NCBI RefSeq assembly: GCF_030123065.1
Contig: NZ_CP126093.1
Span: 1,864,001-1,928,000 of the forward strand
Reading direction: 5' to 3'
DNA from: Neobacillus sp. DY30
Lineage (GTDB): Bacteria; Bacillota; Bacilli; Bacillales; Cytobacillaceae
Length of the DNA stretch: 64,000 nucleotides
The notes under the pieces were generated by a model. That model saw nothing but the letters and a program-made list of their open reading frames with translations. It ran no database searches and was not told where the DNA came from. Shown piece by piece: positions 1-9,523 of this stretch (the first letter of the stretch is position 1; each line of letters begins with the position of its first letter). The position numbers were made by a program, and so were the translations under genes.

Positions 1-206
1 AAGAGCAAAAGGAAAACACTCTTAAAGGTCTAGCGAAGGCGAAAGGTTTTATCCGAACTGAAATTGGACATCGTATTCGTTTGCGCAAGACACCGGAGAT
101 CGTTTTTGAATGGGATGAATCAATGGATTATGGAAATCGAATCAATTCTCTCATTCATCAATTGCACCATGAAGAAAGAAGTATGGAAAAAAATGAAGAA
201 GAATAA
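1..206 (+). CDS. rbfA: Ribosome-binding factor A, C-terminal end (partial)
   Basis: This is the C-terminal 67 codons of an ORF that enters from the left edge (reading from base 3), ending in TAA at 204-206. The visible protein has the RbfA C-terminal signature: a GFIRTEIG segment, then [11 protein letters not shown], then a [10 protein letters not shown] strand and helix. RbfA is a cold-shock 30S assembly factor that binds 16S rRNA during late maturation. Placement directly upstream of truB and ribF matches the nusA-infB-rbfA-truB-ribF order of Bacillus. The 5' part is outside the window. A strong terminator follows immediately. Confidence 0.93.
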   Translation, partial: EQKENTLKGLAKAKGFIRTEIGHRIRLRKTPEIVFEWDESMDYGNRINSLIHQLHHEERSMEKNEEE

Positions 207-236
207 ATGGATAGACAATTGTCTATCCATTTTTTT
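207..236 (+). terminator. Rho-independent terminator after rbfA
   Basis: A perfect 24-nt palindrome (ATGGATAGACAA and its complement) starts one base after the rbfA stop codon and runs into seven T residues. It separates rbfA from truB, which probably allows only partial read-through. Confidence 0.8.
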
Positions 237-266
237 CGATAAAAAATAGAAATGGAGTGACCAAAG

Positions 267-1187
267 GTGGAGGGAATCTTACCTTTATATAAACCCGCTG
301 GGCTGACGTCGCATGATTGTGTGTTTAGATTAAGGAAAATTTTAAAAACAAAAAAGGTCGGACATACTGGCACGCTGGATCCAGATGTAACCGGAGTTCT
401 TCCTATTTGTATAGGAAAGGCAACTAAAGTTGCAGAATTCATAACGGATGCAGGAAAAAGTTACGAGGGTGAAGTATTAATCGGCTATTCCACAACGACC
501 GAGGATGCTTCTGGAGAAAAAGTGGAAGAGAAGAAAATTGAAGGTACCATCAGCAGGAAAGAAATTCTTCATGTCCTTGAGGCTTTAACAGGCGAGATAG
601 AACAGACTCCTCCGATGTATTCAGCAGTCAAAGTTGGGGGAACTCGTTTATATGAATATGCCCGTAAAGGGATTGAAGTAGAACGACCAACTAGAAGGGT
701 AAACATTTATTCAATAGAGCTGCTTGATGATCGAGAAAATTTTTCAGGAGAGACCATTTCATTTCGGTTTAGAGTCAGCTGCAGTAAAGGTACCTATATC
801 AGAACATTAGCAGTTATGATTGGTGAAAGTCTCGGTTATCCTGCCCATATGTCAAATTTAGTTAGAGTTCAATCTGCTGCATTTACGATTGATGATTGTC
901 TAACATTTGAGCAAATTGAAAAGTTAATGGAGATGGGGACTATTTCTTCAAGTTTACGGCCCTTAGAATTGGCACTTTCTCATTTGCCGAAATACATAAT
1001 AAATGATAAAGTAGCAGAGAAAGTGAAAAATGGCGCACTTTTACCCATACCAGAGTATTTAAAAAATAGTAACGGACCTATTAGCGCTGAAACGGAAGAA
1101 GGCATAGCTCTTGCCATTTATTCGGTACACCCGAACAAACCAGGGCTGTTGAAACCGGTTAAAGTTTTGCGTAATGATCAAGGTTAA
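267..1187 (+). CDS. truB: tRNA pseudouridine(55) synthase TruB
   Basis: The enzyme isomerises U55 to pseudouridine in the T-loop of tRNAs. The 306-residue protein begins at GTG 267, preceded by GGAGTGA. It opens with the typical GILPLYKPAGLTSHD segment, and the TruB motif GTLDPDVTGVLP places the catalytic aspartate at D38. The YSAVKVGGTRLYEYAR and CSKGTYIRTL segments are also family hallmarks, and the C-terminal part matches the PUA-like tail. The length is normal. It lies between rbfA and ribF and is probably cotranscribed with ribF, with a gap of 31 bases. Confidence 0.96.
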   Translation: MEGILPLYKPAGLTSHDCVFRLRKILKTKKVGHTGTLDPDVTGVLPICIGKATKVAEFITDAGKSYEGEVLIGYSTTTEDASGEKVEEKKIEGTISRKEILHVLEALTGEIEQTPPMYSAVKVGGTRLYEYARKGIEVERPTRRVNIYSIELLDDRENFSGETISFRFRVSCSKGTYIRTLAVMIGESLGYPAHMSNLVRVQSAAFTIDDCLTFEQIEKLMEMGTISSSLRPLELALSHLPKYIINDKVAEKVKNGALLPIPEYLKNSNGPISAETEEGIALAIYSVHPNKPGLLKPVKVLRNDQG

Positions 1188-1218
1188 AAAGGTTACGGTC
1201 AAGAAAAGGTGAGTTTCA

Positions 1219-2157
1219 TTGGAAGTAATAAATCTAGGATTTCCATTAAATATAGATAGAACTGAAATACCTCCATTATCGATGGCACTTGGTTATTTTG
1301 ACGGTGTTCATCTTGGTCATCAAAAGGTGATCATTGAAGCTAAAAAACAAGCCGGCCAAAAAGGACTCCGTTCAGCAGTTATGACTTTTGACCCTCATCC
1401 TTCGGTCGTGCTAGGCAAGAATGAGAAGCATGTTCATTATATAACACCTTTGGCTGATAAAATTAGTTTAATCGAAGAACTAGGTATTGATTATCTTTTT
1501 ATTGTCCAATTTACTTCAGAATTTGCAAATCTTCTTCCACAAGAATTTATCGACCAGTATGTGATTGATTTAAATGTAAAACATGTCGTTGCCGGATTCG
1601 ATTTTTCATATGGCCGTATGGGAAAAGGAACTATGGAAATTTTACCTTTCCATTCAAGAGAAAAGTTCACATTCACCATTGTTGAAAAATACACCAGTGG
1701 GGATGAAAAAGTAAGTTCAACGCGAATCCGTCAATATATAAAAAACGGCAAAACAGCTGAACTGCCAGAATTACTTGGAAGATTCCACCAGACAACCGGC
1801 ATTGTCGTCCACGGAGATAAAAGAGGCCGGACAATTGGATTTCCAACTGCAAATGTCGATACAAAAGATGAATATATTTTACCACCTACAGGTGTCTACG
1901 CGGTAAAAATTAAAATCGATGAAAACTGGTACGAAGGTGTATGTAATGTTGGCTATAAACCAACATTTAACAAAGATGAATTAAAAATCTCAGTGGAAGT
2001 CCATATCTTTAACTTCGAAAAAAATATATACGGTGCCGAAGTAACCATTGAATGGCACCAATACCTGCGAAAAGAACAAAAATTCTCAGGAATCCAAGAA
2101 CTAGTCGCCCAAATCGAAAAAGATAAACAAAATGCAATTAAATACTTTAATAAATAG
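1219..2157 (+). CDS. ribF: Bifunctional riboflavin kinase / FAD synthetase
   Basis: The protein (312 aa, TTG start behind AAAAGGTGAG) converts riboflavin to FMN and FMN to FAD. The N-terminal adenylyltransferase domain carries GYFDGVHLGHQ (around residues 26-36), the TFDPHP motif and SSTRIR. The C-terminal riboflavin kinase domain begins near residue 185 with GIVVHGDKRGRTIGFPTAN, the ATP/Mg loop of the family. This is the housekeeping copy (ribC in B. subtilis). A second, divergent ribF-like gene starts at 63405 next to the flavin-dependent catabolic genes. Confidence 0.96.
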   Translation: MEVINLGFPLNIDRTEIPPLSMALGYFDGVHLGHQKVIIEAKKQAGQKGLRSAVMTFDPHPSVVLGKNEKHVHYITPLADKISLIEELGIDYLFIVQFTSEFANLLPQEFIDQYVIDLNVKHVVAGFDFSYGRMGKGTMEILPFHSREKFTFTIVEKYTSGDEKVSSTRIRQYIKNGKTAELPELLGRFHQTTGIVVHGDKRGRTIGFPTANVDTKDEYILPPTGVYAVKIKIDENWYEGVCNVGYKPTFNKDELKISVEVHIFNFEKNIYGAEVTIEWHQYLRKEQKFSGIQELVAQIEKDKQNAIKYFNK

Positions 2158-2176
2158 CTTTTTCTATCGATAGAAC

Positions 2177-2205
2177 TTGCATTTTGTCATAAAACGTTGT
2201 ATTCT
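2177..2205 (+). promoter_or_regulatory. Probable rpsO promoter
   Basis: TTGCAT and TATTCT are separated by 17 bases and lie just after ribF, about 90 bases before the rpsO start. This is a good SigA-type match. Confidence 0.6.
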
Positions 2206-2567
<362 letters not shown>

Positions 2568-2574
2568 TCAAAAG

Positions 2575-2598
2575 AAGCGGGATTTTTCCCGCTTTTTT
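2575..2598 (+). terminator. rpsO terminator
   Basis: An eight-base stem AAGCGGGA / TCCCGCTT with a TTTT loop runs into six T residues just after rpsO. Confidence 0.85.
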
Positions 2599-2792
2599 GT
2601 TAGCTTTAAAAAAGATAGCCGCAAGTAAGATAAATATATTATATACATATTTTAAGTCGCAAAAATTTGAGCATACTATAAGTATATTTGTATTGATAAC
2701 ATAAGCTTAAACGCTTTTTTTATATTAGATGATTAGAGCGATATTATTTCGCATTATCCTCTAAAGTGATTTAGATAGAGAGGGGTAACAAT

Positions 2793-4919
2793 ATGGAACA
2801 AACGAAACATGAATATTCCATGGATTGGGCTGGTCGTAAATTAACCGTTGAAATTGGACAACTAGCCAAACAAGCAAATGGAGCGGTAATGGTCCGTTAT
2901 GGAGATACGGCAGTTCTAAGTACTGCTACTGCTTCAAAAGAACCAAAAAACTTAGACTTTTTTCCATTAACATGTAACTATGAAGAACGATTATATGCGG
3001 TGGGGAAAATACCTGGCGGATTTATTAAGCGTGAGGGACGTCCGAGTGAAAAGGCAATTTTAGCTAGCCGATTAATCGATCGTCCGATTCGTCCACTTTT
3101 TGCAGAAGGTTTCCGTAACGATGTGCAAGTAATCAGCATTGTTATGAGTGTGGATCAAGATTGCTCATCAGAAATGGCAGCAATGTTTGGATCATCATTA
3201 GCCCTATGTACATCTGACATTCCATTTGAGGGACCAATTGCTGGTGTTGTCGTTGGCAGAGTCGGTGGAGAGTTTGTAATTAATCCAACAGTAGAACAAG
3301 CTGAAAAGAGCGACATTCATTTAACTGTTGCAGGTACTAAAGATGCGATTAATATGGTTGAAGCGGGTGCTGATGAAGTTTCAGAGGAAGTAATGCTTGA
3401 AGCCATCATGTTTGGACATGAAGAGATTAAACGCCTTATTGAATTCCAAGAAAAGATAATGGCTGAAACTGGCAAGGAAAAAAGAGAAATTATTCTTTAT
3501 GAACTTGATAAAGATTTAGAAGCTGAAGTAAGAGAAATGTGCGAAGAAGATATGGTCACAGCTATTCAGGTTCAAGAAAAGCATGCCCGTGAGGATGCGA
3601 TTAAAGAAGTAAAGAATCGTGTAATCGCTAAGTTCGAGGAGAACGAGGCAACAGACGATGACATGAAACAAGTTAAACAAATTTTAGATAAAATTGTTAA
3701 AGGTGAAGTTCGTCGTTTAATAACCGTTGAAAAGATTCGTCCAGATGGCCGGAAAATTGATGAAATTCGTCCACTTTCTTCACAGATAGGTATTTTACCA
3801 AGAACACACGGATCAGGGTTATTTACTCGTGGACAAACTCAAGCATTAAGTATCTGTACATTAGGAGCAATGGGTGATGTGCAAATTCTAGATGGTTTGG
3901 GAATTGAAGAAGAGAAGCGTTTTATGCACCATTACAATTTCCCTTCCTTTAGTGTTGGTGAAACTGGACCAATCCGTGGACCAGGCCGTCGTGAAATCGG
4001 ACATGGTGCTCTTGGTGAGCGTGCATTAGAACCAATTGTACCTTCTGAAAAGGATTTCCCATACACGATTCGCCTTGTTTCGGAAGTCCTTGAATCTAAT
4101 GGTTCTACTTCTCAAGCGAGTATCTGTGCAAGTACACTTGCTATGATGGATGCGGGTGTTCCGATTAAAGCTCCAGTTGCTGGAATTGCAATGGGACTAG
4201 TAAAATCTGGTGAACATTACACTGTTTTATCAGATATTCAAGGTATGGAAGACCACCTAGGTGATATGGATTTCAAAGTAGCAGGAACGGCTAAGGGTGT
4301 AACTGCACTTCAGATGGATATTAAAATTAAAGGACTTTCTCGTGAAATCCTTGAAGAAGCACTTCAGCAGGCTAAAAAGGGTAGAATGCATATTCTAGAT
4401 TCTATGCTGGCGACGATTTCTGAGCCACGGACTGAGCTTTCAAAATTTGCACCAAAAATCTTAACAATGAAAATTAACCCAGATAAAATTCGCGACGTTA
4501 TTGGACCAAGTGGTAAGCAAATCAATAAAATCATTGAAGAAACTGGTGTTAAGATTGATATCGAACAAGATGGTACTGTATTTATTGCCTCAACCGACCA
4601 AGCAATGAATCAAAAGGCAAAGAAAATCATTGAAGACATCGTACGCGAAGTTGAAGTTGGTCAAATGTACCTTGGTAAGGTTAAACGAATTGAAAAATTC
4701 GGTGCTTTTGTTGAAATCTTTGCAGGAAAAGATGGACTTGTTCATATTTCTGAATTAGCCGAGGAACGAGTTGGCAAGGTGGAAGACGTCGTTGCAATCG
4801 GTGATGAAATTTTAGTAAAAGTAACTGAAATCGATAAACAAGGACGTGTAAACTTATCACGAAAGGCGATACTAAAGGAACAACGTGAGAAGGCTGAAAA
4901 AGCGGCGGAAAAGCAATAA
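2793..4919 (+). CDS. pnp: Polyribonucleotide nucleotidyltransferase (PNPase)
   Basis: PNPase is the phosphorolytic 3'-to-5' exoribonuclease and degradosome component. The 708-residue protein has the full architecture: a first RNase PH domain, an all-helical linker, a second RNase PH domain (starting near [17 protein letters not shown], with the [14 protein letters not shown] and [13 protein letters not shown] segments), a KH domain ([24 protein letters not shown], around 555-615), and a C-terminal S1 domain ([20 protein letters not shown] to about 695). The start is ATG 2793, behind GAGGGG. The 194-base gap after rpsO is AT-rich; I could not define a convincing promoter there. Confidence 0.98.
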   Translation: MEQTKHEYSMDWAGRKLTVEIGQLAKQANGAVMVRYGDTAVLSTATASKEPKNLDFFPLTCNYEERLYAVGKIPGGFIKREGRPSEKAILASRLIDRPIRPLFAEGFRNDVQVISIVMSVDQDCSSEMAAMFGSSLALCTSDIPFEGPIAGVVVGRVGGEFVINPTVEQAEKSDIHLTVAGTKDAINMVEAGADEVSEEVMLEAIMFGHEEIKRLIEFQEKIMAETGKEKREIILYELDKDLEAEVREMCEEDMVTAIQVQEKHAREDAIKEVKNRVIAKFEENEATDDDMKQVKQILDKIVKGEVRRLITVEKIRPDGRKIDEIRPLSSQIGILPRTHGSGLFTRGQTQALSICTLGAMGDVQILDGLGIEEEKRFMHHYNFPSFSVGETGPIRGPGRREIGHGALGERALEPIVPSEKDFPYTIRLVSEVLESNGSTSQASICASTLAMMDAGVPIKAPVAGIAMGLVKSGEHYTVLSDIQGMEDHLGDMDFKVAGTAKGVTALQMDIKIKGLSREILEEALQQAKKGRMHILDSMLATISEPRTELSKFAPKILTMKINPDKIRDVIGPSGKQINKIIEETGVKIDIEQDGTVFIASTDQAMNQKAKKIIEDIVREVEVGQMYLGKVKRIEKFGAFVEIFAGKDGLVHISELAEERVGKVEDVVAIGDEILVKVTEIDKQGRVNLSRKAILKEQREKAEKAAEKQ

Positions 4920-4942
4920 AACTGCCTGCAAGCAATTATAAG

Positions 4943-4965
4943 GTCAGGGGGAACCCTGACTTTTT
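4943..4965 (+). terminator. pnp terminator
   Basis: A seven-base stem GTCAGGG / CCCTGAC with a GGAA loop is followed by five T residues. Confidence 0.8.
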
Positions 4966-4980
4966 CCATGTTAGTTCTAT

Positions 4981-4999
4981 CCAGCTCCGGCGCCTGCGC
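4981..4999. repeat. Possible fragment of a dispersed Bacillaceae intergenic repeat
   Basis: The GC-rich string CCAGCTCCGGCGCCTGCGC stands out in an otherwise AT-rich gap. From memory it resembles the start of a dispersed intergenic sequence of the type AGCTCCAGCGCC seen in Bacillus and Geobacillus genomes. There is only one copy in this window, so the assignment is tentative. Confidence 0.25.
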
Positions 5000-5055
5000 T
5001 TTTAGTTCTACCTTGTCCCCTTATTTCATATATTTTGTATGAAGGGGGAAGGTAA

Positions 5056-6003
5056 ATGAAGAAGTTAAGTTTGATCGCTTGTTTATTAATCGTAGCATGG
5101 GTTTCTGTTAACAATTCTCTTGTTGATACATATGTAGCGTCACTTAAAGAGAATGCAGTTCCTGTAGGAAAGCAAGAAAATCCGCTATATCAAAGTATTA
5201 TTAAAAATGCTTCTACATATGAAATACCGCCTTCCAATGCTAAAATTGATCAAGTATGGAAAGCAATTCCCGGCTATAATGGGTTAACCGTAGATATTGA
5301 AGCTTCGTATAAGAATATGAAGAAAACCGGGACATTCGATGAAAAAAAATTAGTATATAAACAAACAAAACCAGCGGTACATCTTGAGGATTTGTCTCCA
5401 TCTCCGATTTATCGCGGGCATCCTGATAAACCAATGGTCAGCTTCATTATTAATGTCGCTTGGGGAAATGAATATTTACCAGAAATGCTTGCAGCATTAA
5501 AGAATCACCAAGTCAAAGCAAGCTTTTTCCTCGAGGGTAGATGGGTAAAAAATAATCCCGACTTGGCAAAAATGATTGCGAGTGCAGGTCACGAAGTAGG
5601 GAACCATTCGTATACACATCCTGATATGAGCAGAATTACTGCAGGACAGACAAGAGAGCAATTGATAAAAACAAATGAAGTGATTGAGGCAGCTACAGGA
5701 AATAAAAGCATTTGGTTTGCTCCGCCCAGCGGCAGTTACAGGGATGAAACTGTTAAAATAGCTTCAGAATTAAAAATGAAGACTGTTATGTGGACAGTAG
5801 ATACTATCGATTGGCAAAAGCCTACGCCTGATGTGTTAATCAATCGTGTTATTTCAAAGATTGATAAAGGGTATATGGTCCTCATGCACCCAACAGAATC
5901 TACTGCAAAATCATTAGATCGTTTGATTACACTTATTGAGGAAAAAGGGTTAAAAATAGGTACTGTAAGCGATCTAATGAGCGAAGAAAGAATTATGAAA
6001 TAA
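5056..6003 (+). CDS. ylxY: YlxY-type polysaccharide deacetylase-fold protein
   Basis: The 315-residue protein has an N-terminal hydrophobic signal or anchor (residues 4-22) and a C-terminal NodB/CE4 fold from about residue 125. The metal-binding motif HSYTHPDM is present, as are APPSGSYRD and the late MHPTEST. The first CE4 motif, normally TFDDG with the catalytic base and a metal-ligand aspartate, reads NVAWGNEY here, so both aspartates are missing. As I recall, YlxY proteins share this change, so deacetylation activity is doubtful. It follows pnp and precedes mlpA as in B. subtilis. An exported role in sporulation or the cell wall is inferred. Confidence 0.88.
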   Translation: MKKLSLIACLLIVAWVSVNNSLVDTYVASLKENAVPVGKQENPLYQSIIKNASTYEIPPSNAKIDQVWKAIPGYNGLTVDIEASYKNMKKTGTFDEKKLVYKQTKPAVHLEDLSPSPIYRGHPDKPMVSFIINVAWGNEYLPEMLAALKNHQVKASFFLEGRWVKNNPDLAKMIASAGHEVGNHSYTHPDMSRITAGQTREQLIKTNEVIEAATGNKSIWFAPPSGSYRDETVKIASELKMKTVMWTVDTIDWQKPTPDVLINRVISKIDKGYMVLMHPTESTAKSLDRLITLIEEKGLKIGTVSDLMSEERIMK

Positions 6004-6076
6004 ATACACCAAAGAATCCAGATAATAAAGGAAAAAGAGCAATGTTTCCGCTTTTCTATAGATTAGGAGGATTTTG

Positions 6077-7315
6077 ATGATTAACAAATATTCTTGCAAA
6101 AATGGAGTAAGAATTGTATTAGAAAATATTCCAACAGTGAGATCAGTGGCAATTGGAGTATGGATTGGCACTGGCTCAAGGAATGAAAATCCCCAAACAA
6201 ATGGAATCTCGCACTTTTTAGAGCATATGTTTTTCAAAGGTACTACAACCAGATCTGCGAAAGAAATAGCTGAATCCTTTGATAGTATTGGTGGGCAAGT
6301 CAATGCTTTTACTTCAAAGGAATACACATGTTACTACGCCAAGGTACTCGACACACATGCGCAATTCGCTTTAGATGTTTTAGCTGATATGTTCTTCAAT
6401 TCCACGTTTGTTGAAGAAGAGTTAAATAAAGAACGAAATGTTGTATTAGAAGAAATTAAAATGTATGATGACACTCCAGATGATATTGTCCATGATTTAC
6501 TCAGCAGGGCTATTTATGGCGACCATCCACTAGGTTACCCAATATTAGGTACAGAGGAAACGTTAAATACGTTTACTGGGGATACGCTTAAAGAATACAT
6601 TCACAATCATTACATCCCCGAAAATGTGGTAATATCAATAGCTGGTAATGTTTCCGAGAGTTTTATTAAGGAAGTTGAAAAGTATTTTGGATCGTATCAA
6701 GGCGGTAAAAGTACGATTATTGAAAACATTCCTACATTCCAATCTAATAGGTTATCCCGCCAGAAAGAAACAGAGCAAGCACACCTATGTCTTGGTTTCG
6801 AAGGGTTAAAGATTGGCCATGATGATGTCTACAGCTTAATTATATTAAATAACATTCTAGGCGGCAGCATGAGCAGCAGATTGTTTCAGGAGGTTCGGGA
6901 ACAGCGGGGGTTAGCGTATTCCGTATTCTCATACCATTCAGCCTACCAGGATAACGGTGTTGTAACCATCTACGGAGGAACTGGTGCTAAGCAGCTGGAT
7001 GTGTTATTTGAAACCATTCAAGAAACTTTGGATAAATTAAAACAAGATGGAATTACCGAAAAAGAATTAATTAATAGTAAAGAGCAGTTAAAAGGAAGTT
7101 TAATGTTAAGTTTAGAAAGTACAAATAGCAGGATGAGCCGAAACGGGAAAAACGAATTATTATTAAAACGCCATCGCTCACTAGATGAGATTATCGAGCA
7201 AATAGACCAAGTAACAAAGCAAAGCGTAGATGGAATGGCGACATCTGTCTTTACAAACAATTATTCCGCTTCTTTAATCAGTCCTGACGGTGAATTACCG
7301 AAAAATTTAAGATAA
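6077..7315 (+). CDS. mlpA: M16-family zinc protease MlpA/YmxG
   Basis: This is an insulinase/mitochondrial-processing-peptidase-like enzyme. The inverted zinc motif HFLEH is followed by the distal glutamate in VVLEEIKMYDD, and the SSRLFQEVREQRGLAYSV segment of the C-terminal half is intact. ATG 6077 is preferred over TTG 6074 because TAGGAGG at 6064-6070 is then six bases away, and the start reads MINKYSCKNGVRIVLEN as in the family. The length is 412 aa, close to the roughly 409 aa of B. subtilis MlpA. It is described in B. subtilis as affecting extracellular protease production. A terminator follows. Confidence 0.93.
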   Translation: MINKYSCKNGVRIVLENIPTVRSVAIGVWIGTGSRNENPQTNGISHFLEHMFFKGTTTRSAKEIAESFDSIGGQVNAFTSKEYTCYYAKVLDTHAQFALDVLADMFFNSTFVEEELNKERNVVLEEIKMYDDTPDDIVHDLLSRAIYGDHPLGYPILGTEETLNTFTGDTLKEYIHNHYIPENVVISIAGNVSESFIKEVEKYFGSYQGGKSTIIENIPTFQSNRLSRQKETEQAHLCLGFEGLKIGHDDVYSLIILNNILGGSMSSRLFQEVREQRGLAYSVFSYHSAYQDNGVVTIYGGTGAKQLDVLFETIQETLDKLKQDGITEKELINSKEQLKGSLMLSLESTNSRMSRNGKNELLLKRHRSLDEIIEQIDQVTKQSVDGMATSVFTNNYSASLISPDGELPKNLR

Positions 7316-7320
7316 AAGAA

Positions 7321-7347
7321 AAACAGTTCCCTCGAGAACTGTTTTTT
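7321..7347 (+). terminator. mlpA terminator
   Basis: An eight-base stem AACAGTTC / GAACTGTT with a CCTCGA loop runs into T residues. Confidence 0.85.
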
Positions 7348-7418
7348 CTTTTTAGTCTAAATTAGGACTTCCATCGATAACATATAGTAAAGAATGTTTA
7401 GAGAGGAGTTCATTCAAT

Positions 7419-7664
7419 ATGCGGTTAAGTGAATTAAGCGGGAAAGAAATTGTTGATGTCAAAAAGGCTGAGCGTTTGGGAGTTCTGGGTCAAACAGATC
7501 TTGAAATTAATGAAAATACTGGACAAATACAGGCATTGCTGATTCCATCATCATTAAAATGGTTTGGATTTAGAAAACAAGGCGGAGAAATTAGAGTTCC
7601 ATGGCGGCATATAAAAAAAATAGGCTCCGATATGATTATTATTGATGTACAGGAAGAAGGCTAG
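7419..7664 (+). CDS. ymxH: YlmC/YmxH family sporulation protein (PRC-barrel)
   Basis: This is an 81-residue PRC-barrel protein (MRLSELSGKEIVDVKKAERLG at the start; a RVPWRHIKKIGSDMIIIDV strand set at the end). Members are restricted to spore formers and are expressed in sporulation; the molecular role is unknown. The ATG follows GAGAGGAGTT. It stands alone between two terminators, upstream of the dipicolinate synthase genes. Confidence 0.9.
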   Translation: MRLSELSGKEIVDVKKAERLGVLGQTDLEINENTGQIQALLIPSSLKWFGFRKQGGEIRVPWRHIKKIGSDMIIIDVQEEG

Positions 7665-7688
7665 CAGAAAAAAATGAAAACGGCCTAT

Positions 7689-7724
7689 AAGCCCAAGCAA
7701 AGTAAATTTTGCTTGGGCTTTTTT
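7689..7724 (+). terminator. ymxH terminator
   Basis: A 13-base stem (AAGCCCAAGCAAA / TTTGCTTGGGCTT) with a six-base loop is followed by T residues. Confidence 0.88.
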
Positions 7725-7747
7725 ATTTATCTATTAATGGAAAACTC

Positions 7748-7775
7748 ACAGATTTATTCATTCTTACATAAGATG
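7748..7775 (+). promoter_or_regulatory. Candidate SigK promoter of dpaAB
   Basis: An ACA -35 element and CATAAGATG (SigK -10 is CATAnnnTA, one mismatch) are 16 bases apart and lie 65 bases upstream of dpaA. Mother-cell SigK control of dipicolinate synthase is established in B. subtilis. The exact site here is inferred. Confidence 0.4.
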
Positions 7776-7839
7776 TTGAAGTGATAAGAGTAAAAAGACT
7801 TACTGCTTGGATTTTTTTGAAAAGAAGGTGAATGATTTC

Positions 7840-8742
7840 ATGCTGACAGGGATGCAGATAGCAGTGATCGGTGGAGATGCAAGGCAGTTGGAAATTATCC
7901 GGAAGTTAACCGAATTAGACGCTAGATTATCATTAATTGGTTTCGAGCAGCTTGACCACGCGTTCACAGGCGCTGTTAAGGAAAAGTTGGATGAAGTCGA
8001 TTTTTCAAATATGGATGCCATAATCTTACCAGTACCCGGTACAAATTTAGAAGGCCATGTGGAAACAATTTTTTCAAATGAAAAGGTAATTTTAACAGCG
8101 GAAATGCTTATGAAAACACCTGATCATTGTACCGTATACTCCGGAATTAGTAATGCTTATTTAAATGGGATTACAAAAGAAGCGAAGCGTCAACTTGTGC
8201 AGCTTTTTGAGAGGGATGATGTAGCAATATACAATTCAATTCCGACAGTAGAAGGAACAATCATGATGGCCATCCAACATACTGATTTCACGATTCATGG
8301 CTCAAATATTACAGTATTAGGGTTAGGAAGATGTGGGATGAGTGTCGCAAGAACCTTCCATGCCCTAGGAGCAAAAGTAAAAGTTGGCGCAAGGAAGAGT
8401 GAACATCTTGCTAGAATTACAGAAATGGGTTTAACACCTTTTCATCTAAACGACTTAGAAAAAGAAGTTAAAGATACCGATATTTTAATCAATACAATAC
8501 CTCTATTAATTGTAAGTGCTTCTGTTATTTCAAAAATGCCAGCTCATACGCTGATTATTGATTTAGCCTCAAAACCTGGTGGAACTGATTTTAGATATGC
8601 AGAAAAAAGAGGGATAAAAGCACTTCTTGCACCAGGATTACCTGGCATTGTCGCGCCAAAAACAGCTGGTCAAATACTGGCAAATGTTCTGGCCCAATTG
8701 CTTCAAGATGATGTAAGCAAGCGAAAGGGGAATATAAAATGA
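7840..8742 (+). CDS. dpaA: Dipicolinate synthase subunit A
   Basis: Subunit A (SpoVFA) forms dipicolinic acid with subunit B from the lysine-pathway dihydrodipicolinate, for storage in the spore core. The chosen ATG 7840 is eight bases after AAAGAAGGTGA and gives the family N-terminus MLTGMQIAVIGGDARQLEIIRKL; the in-frame TTG at 7807 lacks a ribosome binding site. A second dinucleotide-binding loop, VLGLGRCGMSVARTFHALGA, begins near residue 154, and the C-terminus has the conserved APGLPGIVAPKTAGQILANV. The length is 300 aa. It overlaps dpaB by four bases (ATGA). Confidence 0.97.
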   Translation: MLTGMQIAVIGGDARQLEIIRKLTELDARLSLIGFEQLDHAFTGAVKEKLDEVDFSNMDAIILPVPGTNLEGHVETIFSNEKVILTAEMLMKTPDHCTVYSGISNAYLNGITKEAKRQLVQLFERDDVAIYNSIPTVEGTIMMAIQHTDFTIHGSNITVLGLGRCGMSVARTFHALGAKVKVGARKSEHLARITEMGLTPFHLNDLEKEVKDTDILINTIPLLIVSASVISKMPAHTLIIDLASKPGGTDFRYAEKRGIKALLAPGLPGIVAPKTAGQILANVLAQLLQDDVSKRKGNIK

Positions 8743-9338
8743 GTTTAAAAGGGAAAAAAATAGGTTTTGGGTTAACAGGATCTCATTGTACGTATGACGC
8801 TGTATTCCCAGAAATTGAGAAATTAGTTCAGGCTGGTGCAGAAGTACTGCCAGTAGTGACAGCTACAGTGAAAAATACCGAAACCCGTTTTGGAAAAGGG
8901 GAGGACTGGATTCAAAGGATTGAGGATTTAACAGGAAACAGAGCGATCGATTCAATCGTTAAAGCTGAGCCATTAGGTCCCAAAATCCCGCTAGATTGTA
9001 TGGTTATCGCACCTTTGACAGGTGTATCAATGAGTAAATTTGCCAATGCAATGAATGACAGCCCTGTTTTAATGGCTGCAAAAGCGACATTAAGAAATTT
9101 AAAACCAGTTGTCCTTGGAATTTCTACAAATGATGCTTTGGGCTTAAATGGAGTTAACTTGATGAGATTAATGGCGACAAAAAATATATATTTTATCCCA
9201 TACGGGCAAGATGATCCAATCAAGAAGCCAAACTCCATGGTAGCAAGGATGCCTATGTTGATGGAAACGGTTGAAGCAGCTATTGAAGGCCGGCAAATCC
9301 AGCCTGTATTAGTGGAAAGATATAAGGATACAGAGTAA
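8739..9338 (+). CDS. dpaB: Dipicolinate synthase subunit B
   Basis: This 199-residue flavoprotein-fold subunit (SpoVFB) has the phosphopantothenoylcysteine decarboxylase-like features GFGLTGSHCTYD at the N-terminus and MVIAPLTGVSMSKFANAMNDSPVLMAAKA in the middle. It starts at ATG 8739 within the end of dpaA, so the pair is translationally coupled. With dpaA it makes dipicolinate late in sporulation. The supply of dihydrodipicolinate comes from asd, dapG and dapA immediately downstream. Confidence 0.97.
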   Translation: MSLKGKKIGFGLTGSHCTYDAVFPEIEKLVQAGAEVLPVVTATVKNTETRFGKGEDWIQRIEDLTGNRAIDSIVKAEPLGPKIPLDCMVIAPLTGVSMSKFANAMNDSPVLMAAKATLRNLKPVVLGISTNDALGLNGVNLMRLMATKNIYFIPYGQDDPIKKPNSMVARMPMLMETVEAAIEGRQIQPVLVERYKDTE

Positions 9339-9405
9339 TTCATACTCCTTTCATCAAATATGGTTATTTCTTTGAAGGAATATGTTAATATATTTATAAT
9401 TCAAC

Positions 9406-9434
9406 CATCAGTGAGATTATTTATCTCACTGATG
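9406..9434. repeat. 12-bp perfect inverted repeat between dpaB and asd
   Basis: CATCAGTGAGAT and ATCTCACTGATG flank a five-base TATTT loop. There is no clear T-tract after it on either strand, so it may be a weak terminator, an RNA-stability hairpin at the dpaB 3' end, or an operator for asd. The gap it sits in is 185 bases. Confidence 0.6.
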
Positions 9435-9523
9435 AGAATTTATATTAACCTTTTCTGATTCATTTTCCGTGAAACAGAATGGACCAATAAATAGTCGATG
9501 AAAGATTGAAAGGGGTACTAAAA

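Noticed and set aside
9339..9523. Lysine riboswitch before asd
   Set aside because: The gap is too short and shows only one simple hairpin.
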